NCBI GenBank assembly: GCA_903924185.1 | Contig: CAIYAN010000021.1 | Coordinates: forward strand, 1 to 23,119 | Direction: 5' to 3' | DNA: 23,119 bases | Source of the DNA: an uncultured Opitutia bacterium | GTDB taxonomy: Bacteria; Verrucomicrobiota; Verrucomicrobiia; Opitutales; UBA953 | In this document: one piece after another, positions 15,746-23,119 of the stretch | Numbering within the stretch: the first letter of the stretch is position 1 | Layout: every line of letters begins with the position of its first letter | The notes under the pieces: model-generated | The model's input: only the letters and a program-made list of their open reading frames with translations | Database searches by the model: none | Told to the model about the DNA's origin: nothing | Program-made: the position numbers and the translations under genes

Positions 15746-16008
15746 TGAGCCAATTTTCGGGAGTGCTAGTAATAGCCAAGCCCTTCAGCAAAGACAGTCG
15801 CGTGAGGGCTTCCTCGCGGCACGCAATTGCCCATCCGGACGATCTGATTCTGCGAGCAGCTGATTCTGCAGGAGCCCCGCCGGTACTTAGATGGGGGGCG
15901 CACACTATGCCTACAATCATGCTCACGCCCACGATCTACACCGTCTCTCCCTCCTTTCTTTTAGAAGTTGGCAGTGCAGGCCAGCCGGATAAGTTATCCC
16001 TAACCTCG
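15746..16008 (+). other. Leader region before tip D
   Basis: About 260 bp between the repeat and the tip D ATG. The open frame of tip D runs through it from 15733, but the upstream residues resemble no Rhs sequence and the DNA up to about 15881 is homologous to the non-coding stretch at 17415-17550. I therefore treat it as untranslated leader. It may hold a promoter; none is convincing. Confidence 0.5.
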
Positions 16009-16932
16009 ATGACCATCACCGACTATTACGTGACCACCGATGCCATGGGTAGCGTCACGGCCATCCTGGACGAGGAGGGCAACGTCCTGGAGCGCCGCAG
16101 CTACGACGCCTTCGGCGAGATGACCTGCATGGCACCCGACGGCACCCCCGTCGCGGAGAGTTCAACCGGTTTGGATGTCGGTTTCCAGGGGCAAATCTGG
16201 GACGAGGACACTGGCCTCTGTCAGATGGGCTACCGCTGGTATAACCCTGTGCTTGGCAGGTGGCTGAGCAGAGATCCGATTGGTAATAAAGGCGGGGTTA
16301 ATCAACAATCCTTCGTAAATAATTCACCCATAAACTCAGTTGATGGATATGGACTTCAAGGTGAAGCCGACTCACAAGTTGAGCCTTGCCCTCAAACAAA
16401 CGTCTCAACTGCCACAGATGTAACTGGTGGGCTCTTAGGAATCGGAAATCAACTCGAGGCAACAGGATTAAGACGCGAGGAATACGTAGAAATGGCTAAA
16501 AATGCAAAAAATTCAGCCGAAAGAGATGCCTTAAGGAAGACATGCCTCGAGAAACAAACCCCGCTCGGAAAAGAGATCACCAAAAAGATAGTTGAAGAGC
16601 GAGGTGTGACGGTATCTGCCAAGGGCAATCCGGTTAAGACAAATGCCGAGGTAAATAGAATGGGAAAAATGATGAAGTACGGCGGTCGAGCACTGGTTGC
16701 TGTGGGAGTCGGGATGGAAGTTTATGAAATCGCCAACACGCCTGACGAAAAAAAGGCTGAGGCAGCACTCAAATCAGCCGGAAGAATGGGCGGGGCCTGG
16801 GCTGGCGGCGAAGCTGGAGCGGCGGTTGGAGCATTTGGCGGACCTTGGGGCGTGGTTGCTGGAGCGATAGTTGGAGGGATTCTTGGGTCAATTGGCGGAG
16901 AAGAACTTGTAGGGAAAGTATTCGGCAAATAG
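16009..16932 (+). CDS. Orphan Rhs tip D with glycine-zipper C-terminus
   Basis: A 307-residue tip. Residues 1-116 match the shared segment, but with changes in otherwise constant places: GQIWDED for GQIRDEV, GLCQMG for GLYQMG and DPIGNKGG for DPIGLxGG. The second motif is DGYGL (112-116). The unique part has a charged helical section (REEYVEMAKNAKNSAERDAL, KEITKKIVEERG) and a long Gly/Ala glycine-zipper region from about 257 to 298 (GAWAGGEAGAAVGAFGG, VVAGAIVGGILGSIGG) that could insert into a membrane. A pore-forming or membrane-targeting role is an inference; such zippers also occur in colicin-like and phage lysis-related proteins. An open frame extends upstream to 15733 but is unlikely to be coding. 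Confidence 0.75.
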   Translation: MTITDYYVTTDAMGSVTAILDEEGNVLERRSYDAFGEMTCMAPDGTPVAESSTGLDVGFQGQIWDEDTGLCQMGYRWYNPVLGRWLSRDPIGNKGGVNQQSFVNNSPINSVDGYGLQGEADSQVEPCPQTNVSTATDVTGGLLGIGNQLEATGLRREEYVEMAKNAKNSAERDALRKTCLEKQTPLGKEITKKIVEERGVTVSAKGNPVKTNAEVNRMGKMMKYGGRALVAVGVGMEVYEIANTPDEKKAEAALKSAGRMGGAWAGGEAGAAVGAFGGPWGVVAGAIVGGILGSIGGEELVGKVFGK

Positions 16933-16942
16933 TTATAATTTG

Positions 16943-17353
16943 ATGCCACGTATGAAATCTCTGCATGCTTCTCGCGAAATCGATGATGTTGCCGTAATCG
17001 CAGAATGCACGACATCATCTGGCCCATCTGATGACCATTTCATTGTAGTCGTGGATTCCTCAGGACAGGAGCACGTATTCCAAACAAATGATTTCTTGAA
17101 TACTTCTGTGTTTAAAAAGTATGCACTAACGACTAATAAATTTGTAACGAAGTTGCATGGCGCAACTACTAATTCAAGTCGGATAATTTTCCCGGCAAGG
17201 CTTGCTGAGCGCGAATTATACATGTACTCATATAGGCCCCCCCAATCTTTTCTCCTCAGAATGCTGTGCGTCCAGGTTGTGCAGAGTGAATTTACAGATG
17301 AAGTTCAAATGTACTTACGCGGACTGCGGATGGATAAGACTAGTAATAAATAG
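16943..17353 (+). CDS. Unknown small protein, possible immunity to tip D
   Basis: About 136 residues from ATG 16943 (a start at 16952, MKSLHASREIDD, or at TTG 16940 is possible). It begins 10 nt after tip D. The first half looks like beta strands (DVAVIAECT, HFIVVVDSSGQEHVFQ). No signal peptide or strong membrane segment. No family recognised. Located where the immunity gene of a tip is expected. It is AT-rich, like the unique part of tip D, and followed within 40 bp by a cassette-end repeat. Confidence 0.6.
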   Translation: MPRMKSLHASREIDDVAVIAECTTSSGPSDDHFIVVVDSSGQEHVFQTNDFLNTSVFKKYALTTNKFVTKLHGATTNSSRIIFPARLAERELYMYSYRPPQSFLLRMLCVQVVQSEFTDEVQMYLRGLRMDKTSNK

Positions 17354-17391
17354 CCGAAAATTTATAGCTAGATTCGTCCGGCAGGCTGTGG

Positions 17392-17415
17392 CATGGGCAT
17401 GGCTTGTTGGTCCAT
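17392..17415 (+). repeat. Cassette-end repeat, copy 4 (degenerate)
   Basis: The stretch GGCTTGTTGGTCCA (17401-17414) matches copy 3 in 13 of 14 bases, and the bases before it (GCATGGGCAT) match loosely. It lies about 40 bp behind the tip D partner gene in the same orientation. Confidence 0.55.
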
Positions 17416-17687
17416 CAGGGTCTTTTCTTTCGGTGTTTGCAACCCCTTGACCCTTGAATCGGACAGTTGCGTGACGCCTTCCTCGCGACACGGAGTCGCC
17501 CATTCGAACGGACTGATCCAGTGAGGACCCGGCCCTGCAGAAGCCTCGCCAGCGCTGTGGACGTCTCCCTTGTGAAACATAATGTCTATCATTCCCCCAA
17601 TGTACCCCAAGGGCGCAGTGAATGTCACATGACAGGATGACGCGCTGACAGTCATCGTCGTCCTATCGACGTAAGTCGTTAAAGAAA
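17416..17687. other. Non-coding stretch homologous to the tip D leader
   Basis: No gene is seen in the roughly 370 bp from 17354 to 17724. About 150 bp (17400-17550) align without large gaps to 15730-15881; shared words include TCCTCGCG and GCGTGA near 17470 and CTGCAG...CTCGCC near 17535. It looks like the leader of a tip cassette from which the tip is missing. The segment CTGACAGTCATCGTCGTC (17645-17662) recalls the tip start but is too diverged to call. Confidence 0.5.
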
Positions 17688-17713
17688 AAGGGGGTCGGTT
17701 GTCCGACCCCCTT
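17688..17713 (-). terminator. Rho-independent terminator of the replication-type operon
   Basis: An 11-bp perfect stem (AAGGGGGTCGG with CCGACCCCCTT) around the loop at 17699-17702. On the minus strand it is followed by TTTTTCTTTAAC, a T-tract. It lies 12 bp after the stop codon of the DUF3987 gene and separates this operon from the Rhs cargo. Confidence 0.9.
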
Positions 17714-17724
17714 CTCGTCCCTTG

Positions 17725-19203
17725 TCAGTCCTTGGCTGACAAATAGAGGGTTCTGTCAGCCTTACCGGGTGTTTTTTCTATGGTTGAGACCAGGATGCCC
17801 CGTTTCACCAGATCTTCCAGCAGGGCTTGGACCTCGGCCGCGGTCCCTTGTCCTGGGATGATGCTCCGGCGTTGAGCGTCCCGGACGGTGAAGCCCCTAG
17901 GGTTGGCCTCGGCTAGGGCCGCGACCACTGCTCTTACTTGGGTGTCTGCCTCAACTTGTTGCTTCTCGATGAGGGGTTGGCGCTGACGAATGAACCAGTC
18001 CATGATCTGCATGGCCTCTGAGACCCTGGCTGCCTCGACCGGCATCTCGTGGGCTTTGCCTCCGTGGAGGCCGGCATGCAGGATGATTGCAATACGCCGG
18101 ATTTGTTCCCCGTCGCGGCTTCGGATGGACCAGCCCTCGGTGTTTCCGTCACGATAGGCCTGAACCGTCGCTCTATCCCTTTCAATCAGCAGATGCAGGG
18201 CCTCGATGGTGAAGTAGGCTGTCGCCGGTTCATCCCGTTCATAATAGGTCAGCATAAGGTCCATCATCAGGGCGTCGTATTTGTGCTGCAGTTCAGGAGG
18301 CACGTCCTTCAGCTCGTCAGGCATGGCCGGCTTGGAGTCCGTGAAGGCCACCAAGGTTCGGCACATGAACCCGCTGTCCAGAAGGGCTTTGTTGCCCAGG
18401 ACCTCATTGACCAGATCCGGCTGAACCAAATGAAGCAGGCTAGCGGTAAGCCGGTTGACTGTCACTTGGTCGACTCCATTCCCGGTGCCACGTCGCGATA
18501 AACTAACCGATTCGGCGCTCCAGATTTTAATGAGGAGCGCGTCGTCAGGCCCGTCCTTCTGGTGGCGTCCCTGTAGGTTCTTGATGGGGGTTCGTGCGTC
18601 TGAGGAGAAGATCATGCACCGGCCTTTGCTGCCAGCCATGAGCCTGGCCAATGCGCTGGAGGTGAAGTCCTCGGCCACAAGGTTAGGCCATTGGAAGGAG
18701 TCCTCGATAGCCTCTAGCCGGGCATGGAGGGCGCTGATCCTAGCGTCGAGTTCATCGGGCTCGGCTTGAGCCCCCGCTTCCATGCCTTTCAGCCGGCGGC
18801 GAACCTCATCGTTTCGTATGGCCATTTCCGCGACTAGCCGGTCTTTCTCGGCCAGCATATCCGGCTTGGTCTTTTTCTTGAACGTCTCCTGCAGCTCACG
18901 TTCCCGCCGGTAGACCACGTCCATGAAGAACTTGGCCGTTCGGCTTTTGCCTGAACCGCTGATCGCGGAGACGAGGATGAAGAGGCAGGCCGGAGTCCTC
19001 AGGCTATCCGACGGCTTGACCCCGACCTGAAGGCCTGGGGCGGTTGCCAGTGCGGTAACACCGAGAGCTATGATGCCCGAAAGGTCATGACCGCCGCCGA
19101 CGGCGTGCTTCGCCGCCTCCGCCATGTCCCGAAGGACAGGGGGGAGGACGTGAGAAGGGAACGGACCGGCGGGGGTGGGGGAAGCGTCGTCTCTATTAAG
19201 CAT
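17725..19203 (-). CDS. DUF3987-family P-loop ATPase
   Basis: A 492-residue protein of the DUF3987 (YfjI-like) type found with primases in prophages and islands. A Walker A motif is seen in VSAISGSGKSRTA (78-90, K86). A coiled-coil stretch (about 95-170; LQETFKKKTKPDMLAEKDRL) is inserted between it and the probable Walker B region near GRCMIFSSDA. The C-terminal 60 residues look like a winged helix (FTVRDAQRRSIIPGQG, VQALLEDLVKRGILV). It probably acts as a helicase-like or loader ATPase in element replication. Its start overlaps the end of the primase gene by 8 nt. It ends at a strong terminator. It appears complete. Confidence 0.85.
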   Translation of the reverse strand: MLNRDDASPTPAGPFPSHVLPPVLRDMAEAAKHAVGGGHDLSGIIALGVTALATAPGLQVGVKPSDSLRTPACLFILVSAISGSGKSRTAKFFMDVVYRRERELQETFKKKTKPDMLAEKDRLVAEMAIRNDEVRRRLKGMEAGAQAEPDELDARISALHARLEAIEDSFQWPNLVAEDFTSSALARLMAGSKGRCMIFSSDARTPIKNLQGRHQKDGPDDALLIKIWSAESVSLSRRGTGNGVDQVTVNRLTASLLHLVQPDLVNEVLGNKALLDSGFMCRTLVAFTDSKPAMPDELKDVPPELQHKYDALMMDLMLTYYERDEPATAYFTIEALHLLIERDRATVQAYRDGNTEGWSIRSRDGEQIRRIAIILHAGLHGGKAHEMPVEAARVSEAMQIMDWFIRQRQPLIEKQQVEADTQVRAVVAALAEANPRGFTVRDAQRRSIIPGQGTAAEVQALLEDLVKRGILVSTIEKTPGKADRTLYLSAKD

Positions 19204-20182
19204 GACCCACCTCCTTGAGCTTCGAGATGATTGCCCTCATGCCAGTCTGGCTGGCGACCAGGTCATTCAGGTCCTTGTGCCCTGGCAGGACGTCCTCGGC
19301 TGCAAGGACGACCACGGACCTGGCTAGCCCAAACAGGCTCTTGGTCCAGGCATCAGCCGCCTTCTTGCCTGCGGAGTCTGAATGGGCCCAGATCACCACA
19401 TCTTTGCCCTCCAGCGGGCCGAATACGGCCTTGGAGGGGTGCATGGAGGCCCCGAGCAGGCCGATGGCGCTATGGTCCTCCGGGGTAGCCATGCCGGCGA
19501 TTACGGCATGGGCGGCGATTAGGTCGGGCGCCCCCTCGGTTATATGCACCACCTTGGCTAGGTAGCACTCAGGTAAGCCGACCGGTAGGGAGGCCTTGGA
19601 ATGGCGCATGGTGTGAGACTTGGACTTTCCCCACCAGAGGAGACCACTCAGGCGCCTAGCTTGGATGTTCAGGCTACTCGAGTCGTGGACGACCCAGGCG
19701 GCATAGCCCTCGTGGCTTCCGAACCCGAGCAAGCCACGGCGGTAGGCCAAGGCCACCCCCTCCTGCGGGATTTTCCGAAGTTCAGCCAACTGCCTAATCC
19801 GCTCGTTGATGTCTATCTGGCTGAACTGGAATGTGGGCTTCAGGGTGTCGTCGCGCAGGGCCTCCTTGGACTTTCGCACGATGTGGGCCGTGAAATCATC
19901 CACAATCTCGTTAGGGGTCAGGGTCAGGATGCGGAGGGCAACCTTTCGACTGCAGCCTTTGACCATGGCGTAGAGATCGACGGAGTCGCCTCCGCCGCAG
20001 CCGGCGTGACACTTCCACAGGAGGCGGGAACGGTCTCGGCTCTCGAAAATCGAAAGCGAGGCGTTCTTGTCCTCGTGGCATGGGCACTTGAGCATGCCGA
20101 CCTTAACAGTCCCCTCGAGGTTCAGGTGGCTCCAGATGAACTCGAGGGAGGGGAGGGGCTTATTGCCTTGGGTGTTATCCAT
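19196..20182 (-). CDS. CHC2 zinc-finger / Toprim primase
   Basis: A 328-residue phage-type primase. The zinc finger is CPCHEDKNASLS (C33, H36) with KCHAGCGGGD (C58, C62). The Toprim part has ITEGAPDLIAAHA (E216) and IWAHSDSAGKKAADAW, where the usual D-x-D reads H267-S-D269, so the first acidic residue is replaced. It ends GHKDLNDLV, a typical Toprim tail in phage proteins. It would synthesise primers for the element or act as a remnant of such an enzyme. It lies 3 nt after the HTH gene and overlaps the ATPase gene by 8 nt, so the three are in one operon. Confidence 0.88.
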   Translation of the reverse strand: MDNTQGNKPLPSLEFIWSHLNLEGTVKVGMLKCPCHEDKNASLSIFESRDRSRLLWKCHAGCGGGDSVDLYAMVKGCSRKVALRILTLTPNEIVDDFTAHIVRKSKEALRDDTLKPTFQFSQIDINERIRQLAELRKIPQEGVALAYRRGLLGFGSHEGYAAWVVHDSSSLNIQARRLSGLLWWGKSKSHTMRHSKASLPVGLPECYLAKVVHITEGAPDLIAAHAVIAGMATPEDHSAIGLLGASMHPSKAVFGPLEGKDVVIWAHSDSAGKKAADAWTKSLFGLARSVVVLAAEDVLPGHKDLNDLVASQTGMRAIISKLKEVGHA

Positions 20183-20185
20183 GGC

Positions 20186-20464
20186 TTAGGCGTCCTCCTT
20201 GTTGAGACGGCCCATCTTCTCGATGAACGCCATCAGGCTGTCGTACCTGATCAGACGGACGCCTTTCTTCGCGCCGCGTTCGCGGAGGCTGATCGAGTCG
20301 ACTTTGCCTTCGCGGACGAGCTTCGCGAGGAACGAGCGGCCCAGACCGGTGATGTTGCAGTGTTGCCCAGGCTTAGGGAGCCGCACCCACTCGGGGCGGT
20401 TCACCTGGGAGTTCTTGTTGCCACCGATGTTGTCGGCGGTGGCTCCGATTGATGCCATATTCAT
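20186..20464 (-). CDS. xis: Excisionase-like helix-turn-helix protein
   Basis: About 92 residues from ATG 20464; the frame is open to a GTG at 20518. A MerR/excisionase-type winged HTH is seen in ITGLGRSFLAKLVREGKVDS followed by GVRLIRYDSLMAFIEKM, the pattern of small recombination directionality factors and phage-island regulators. It probably binds repeats at the element ends and steers excision, or regulates the operon. The stop is 3 nt from the primase start. A GGGAGAGGG stretch lies about 25 bp upstream of the ATG, too far for a normal ribosome binding site. The gene symbol is by analogy only. Confidence 0.65.
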   Translation of the reverse strand: MNMASIGATADNIGGNKNSQVNRPEWVRLPKPGQHCNITGLGRSFLAKLVREGKVDSISLRERGAKKGVRLIRYDSLMAFIEKMGRLNKEDA

Positions 20465-20535
20465 AGCATCAGGCAAAGTATCGCTGAAGCCCTCTCCCGG
20501 AACAACCGAGCCCCACACAGAACCTCAGAGGGGGT

Positions 20536-20565
20536 TTTATGTGGCAGCGGAATTCGCTAACGCAA
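20536..20565 (-). promoter_or_regulatory. Possible internal promoter before the excisionase-like gene
   Basis: On the minus strand TTGCGT (20565-20560) and CATAAA (20541-20536) are 18 bp apart, just across the stop codon of the upstream gene. It could drive the HTH-primase-ATPase genes. Weak matches. Confidence 0.25.
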
Positions 20566-21474
20566 AGTGCTGAAAATCATACTGATAGGAATCTGAAGGC
20601 TTGAGCCTAGTCGGCGAATTCCTTCCTCCCAATTTCGTTCCGGCATGCTGGTCCGTTCGTCCTTAAAAAGGGTCGCAAACACCCTCGAGGCGTAGGGAGT
20701 GCGGTGCGCCGAGTACTTCTCCAGCTCTTTCATGAATGCCAGTGAGTGGGCCATGTTCATCTTCCCCCGGCCCTTGCTAAATCTCCAGAACTTAAGGTTG
20801 AGCAGCACGGTTTGATTGCGCCCTCCATCATCTGATTGGAGCATCTGATCGGCCCGTGCTTTCACTGCTTCGATGATGTCCTGCGTAGTCACTGCAGGGA
20901 ATGAATGTTCGCTGAAGGTGATGCGAAGCTCGCGCTTACCGTTGTCGGACCATGAATATTTCTGCTCTTCGACCTGGCCAGGAATCACTTCGTTGACGCT
21001 TACTGAGATGTCCGTTTCGCCTATCGTGATCGGATGGAAGCGAGCTAACTGATCGCGACATAGCACTGAATGTGGCGGTTCATCGGACGCCCCCATCGCC
21101 TTGCATACCATCAGCAAGTAGAGCATCTGGGCGGTGAACTGCCGGCGGTCCGCTGCGCTACCGGTACGAGAGAGGGCTAGGTCGAGATCTTGCTCGGCCA
21201 GGCGCGATAGCAGGGCGTCGGCCTTCTCGGTCATGCCTGCTGATCGCAGTAACTGGAGGGCGGTGATAAATGCCTCGCGGATGAATTCGTAGTCCCTGAC
21301 GCGAATGAACTCCTGTACGTTCTCTATCCATAGGAAGTCGCGCTCCAGCTCGTCAGTCGGACTGCCCAAGGCTGACAACTCCGTGACATTCACCGGAGCC
21401 CTCAAATTGTCGATTAGGGGGTCATTACTGGCCTCTTTCGGGGGTTCTTCCTGCGGGGCGTCAGGGGTTGTCAT
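20557..21474 (-). CDS. Unknown protein heading the island's minus-strand operon
   Basis: A 305-residue protein of no family I recognise. The first 40 residues are acidic and Pro-rich, probably disordered. The middle is helical (RDYEFIREAFITALQLLRSA, EKADALLSRLAEQDLDLAL). Residues about 155-215 look like beta strands (GETDISVSVNEVIPGQ, KRELRITFSEHSFP). The C-terminus has RFSKGRGKMNMAHSLAFMKE, basic and possibly nucleic-acid binding. No signal peptide or membrane segment. It is the first gene of the block and lies about 90 bp before the excisionase-like gene. Its conserved position beside replication genes suggests a role in the element's life cycle, but none can be named. Confidence 0.7.
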   Translation of the reverse strand: MTTPDAPQEEPPKEASNDPLIDNLRAPVNVTELSALGSPTDELERDFLWIENVQEFIRVRDYEFIREAFITALQLLRSAGMTEKADALLSRLAEQDLDLALSRTGSAADRRQFTAQMLYLLMVCKAMGASDEPPHSVLCRDQLARFHPITIGETDISVSVNEVIPGQVEEQKYSWSDNGKRELRITFSEHSFPAVTTQDIIEAVKARADQMLQSDDGGRNQTVLLNLKFWRFSKGRGKMNMAHSLAFMKELEKYSAHRTPYASRVFATLFKDERTSMPERNWEEGIRRLGSSLQIPISMIFSTLR

Positions 21475-21858
21475 TCTGTCAGGCTGTCAGAGGCCTGCCT
21501 GAGGAGAAGGTCGGGCTATTCACCGACTATTAACAATGCATTCCATGGTGGGGCAGAGTACCCCAGCTCAACTTATGCCATGGCTTAGACTTGGCCGCGA
21601 TATGACAAGACCCTTGAGCCGCTAGCTCTTCGCGTATTCCGATCGAATCCGGGTATGCTTTGATTGGAATATTCTGAACGATGTACTGCATCGTGGTAAG
21701 TGCCCGACACAAATCCGTTGGTCCGACAGTTTTCCGATAGAGCTTTTGAATATCTGGGCTGCCCGGGGAGGTGAATTAAGAGATGGACTTGCTGCTTCCT
21801 GCGCGGGTCGTCTGGATTGTCCCTGATGCTTAGGATTCCTGGGTAAACTCGCCTGCAC
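21475..21858. other. Right-end non-coding region
   Basis: About 380 bp between the operon start and the right arm-type repeats. No credible gene was found: the open frames here are short and one begins inside the tRNA. CTGTCAG occurs twice at 21476-21491. The upstream location makes it the likely promoter and control region for the four-gene block and perhaps an origin, but no clear promoter, iteron or origin motif is visible. Confidence 0.45.
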
Positions 21859-21884
21859 TTTGTTAGAGTTTTTGTTAGAGTTCC
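21859..21884 (+). repeat. Arm-type direct repeat pair, right end
   Basis: TTGTTAGAG occurs at 21860-21868 and 21872-21880, period 12 bp, followed by TTCC, as at 106-130. Over 26 bases the left and right copies differ at only two positions. It lies 57 bp inside the right att core, against 72 bp for the left one, in the same orientation. Confidence 0.6.
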
Positions 21885-21940
21885 GCCTCTGGGATGAAGC
21901 CAAAAGGGCGACAACCCGTTCATGGTTATCGACTTAGACT

Positions 21941-22032
<92 letters not shown>

Positions 22033-22054
22033 TTGTTGACCAGCTGAGGGGCGT

Positions 22055-22082
22055 ATCAAAGGCGGGGCAGGGTGTGCGTCAA
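22055..22082 (-). promoter_or_regulatory. Probable promoter of tRNA-Ser
   Basis: Read on the minus strand, TTGACG (22082-22077) and TTTGAT (22060-22055) are 16 bp apart, ending 22 bp before the tRNA 5' end. The -35 matches consensus at 5 of 6 positions and the -10 at 4 of 6. Confidence 0.4.
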
Positions 22083-22246
22083 GGTTGGAGATTGGGTGGG
22101 ATGGCGGGTTTCCAGCGTTACTGCGGTATTCCGCACGCGAAGCGGTGGATGGCAGGCTACTTTCCTCTTCCCCCAGAGGGGTTTCTGCGTCCAAATGCTG
22201 GCTTATCGCTTCGGCAGGGTTTTCCCGCCAGCACACACGTTTTTTC

Positions 22247-23119
22247 ATGTCCCAAGTCCGCGTCCGCTTCGCTCCTAGTCCCACCGGTTTCTTCCACATC
22301 GGAAGCGCCCGTACGGCCTTATTCAACTGGCTCTATGCCCGCCACACGGGCGGCAAGTTCATCCTGCGCATCGAGGATACGGATAAGGAGCGAAACTCCG
22401 AGGCTTTCCTTCAAGTGATCATGGACTCCATGCGCTGGCTGGGGATGGATTGGGACGAGGGTCCCGAGGTCGGCGGCGCTTTTGGCCCGTACTTTCAGTC
22501 GCAGCGTACCGAGCTCTATCAGGCTAAGCTCAAGGAGCTCGCCGCCAAGGGCCGCGCTTACGAAAAAGACGGCGCCTGGTGGCTCCGCCTCGAGGGCGCC
22601 CGCTCGACGGTCTTCGACGATCACCTGAAGAGGGAGATTGAGAAGGTCGACGCCGCCCCGATGGTGCTCGACGACATGGTGCGTGGCCGCGTCGAACGCG
22701 CCGAGGACCGTGACTTCGTGATCTTCCGCTCCAACGGTGAACCGGTCTTTCACTTCGTGAACGTGGTCGATGATATCGAGATGCAGATCACGCACGTGAT
22801 CCGCGGCGAAGACCACCTGTCCAACACGTCGAAGCACCTCGAGCTCTTCAAGGCTTTCGGCGTCGAGCCGCCCAAGTACGCCCACATCCCGCTCATCCTC
22901 AAGACGGACGGCCCCGGCAAGATGTCCAAGCGCGACCGCGGCGCCCTCATCGAGGAATACCAGCAGCGTCGCTACCTCCCGGCCGCCGTGCGCAATTACC
23001 TCTGCCTCCTCGGCTGGACGCCCGCCGACGGCAAGGAAGTGTTGCCCATCGACGAGATCGTCCGCCAGTTCGAGATCTCCGCGGTGCACCAGTCCAACGC
23101 CCGCTTCGACGAGCGCAAG
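22247..23119 (+). CDS. gltX: Glutamate-tRNA ligase, N-terminal part (cut by window end)
   Basis: The first 291 codons of a class I glutamyl-tRNA synthetase, which charges tRNA-Glu with glutamate; the frame runs open to the window end. It starts MSQVRVRFAPSPTGFFHIGS, with the HIGH-type motif at H17-I-G-S20, then LRIEDTD, a Rossmann-fold catalytic core with RGEDHLSNT and a KMSKR motif at 225-229 (KMSKS class). Family length is about 470-500, so roughly 40% is missing. ATG at 22247 is the obvious start for the family. This is a host housekeeping gene and marks the chromosome side of the tRNA. It is also the best clue to the organism; its sequence recalls Opitutae. Confidence 0.95.
   Translation, partial: MSQVRVRFAPSPTGFFHIGSARTALFNWLYARHTGGKFILRIEDTDKERNSEAFLQVIMDSMRWLGMDWDEGPEVGGAFGPYFQSQRTELYQAKLKELAAKGRAYEKDGAWWLRLEGARSTVFDDHLKREIEKVDAAPMVLDDMVRGRVERAEDRDFVIFRSNGEPVFHFVNVVDDIEMQITHVIRGEDHLSNTSKHLELFKAFGVEPPKYAHIPLILKTDGPGKMSKRDRGALIEEYQQRRYLPAAVRNYLCLLGWTPADGKEVLPIDEIVRQFEISAVHQSNARFDERK

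Noticed and set aside
15733..16008. N-terminal extension of tip D
   Set aside because: The extra residues match no Rhs sequence, the DNA is homologous to a non-coding stretch at 17400-17550, and the other tips begin at the ATG equivalent to 16009.
19601..20452. A 283-residue plus-strand open frame
   Set aside because: It is antisense to the primase and HTH genes and has no domain signal.

Overview
The window is a complete integrated genetic element of about 22 kb, plus the start of the host chromosome beside it. A tRNA-Ser(GGA) gene on the minus strand (21945-22032) and the first 291 codons of gltX (from 22247) are host sequence. The last 34 bases of the tRNA region (21941-21974) recur exactly at 1-34, so the element lies between two direct repeats, as expected for tyrosine-recombinase integration into a tRNA 3' end. 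GltX sequence style, high GC and the Ser-rich Rhs protein suggest Verrucomicrobiota, possibly the Opitutae. That assignment is an inference from memory of such proteins, not a search.

Layout. Left end: att fragment, short repeats that look like recombinase arm sites, and the integrase (182-1339). An intact IS3-family element of the IS407 type (1482-2754, 4-bp target duplication CGCT) sits just after it. From 2.8 to 17.4 kb lies the cargo: a 1683-residue Rhs/YD-repeat core with a Ser/Asp-rich N-terminus (8084-13135, minus), four short Rhs 'tips' (A 3715-4701 minus, B 7254-8078 minus, C 14290-15360 plus, D 16009-16932 plus), a probable immunity or partner gene directly behind each tip, and two glycosyltransferases, each divergent from an Rhs gene (4802-6415 and 13216-14259). 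From 17.7 to 21.5 kb is a four-gene minus-strand block: an unknown protein, a small excisionase-like HTH protein, a CHC2/Toprim primase and a DUF3987-type ATPase, ending in a strong intrinsic terminator. A second copy of the arm-type repeats precedes the right att site.

How it may work. All four tips start with an ATG at the same point of the Rhs fold, share about 115 residues ending in the Rhs D-x-x-G-L processing motif, and then differ completely. Only tip B lies behind the core, and it is in the -1 frame, 5 nt after the core stop codon. A 28-29 bp repeat follows the tip A, C and D modules in the same orientation as the module. This looks like a tip-immunity cassette system serving one core. 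The Ser/Asp-rich region of the core, with glycosyltransferase genes next to it, suggests that the Rhs protein is O-glycosylated; this is the most testable new idea here. Integration and replication genes with no capsid, relaxase or conjugation genes suggest a satellite-like or mobilisable island.
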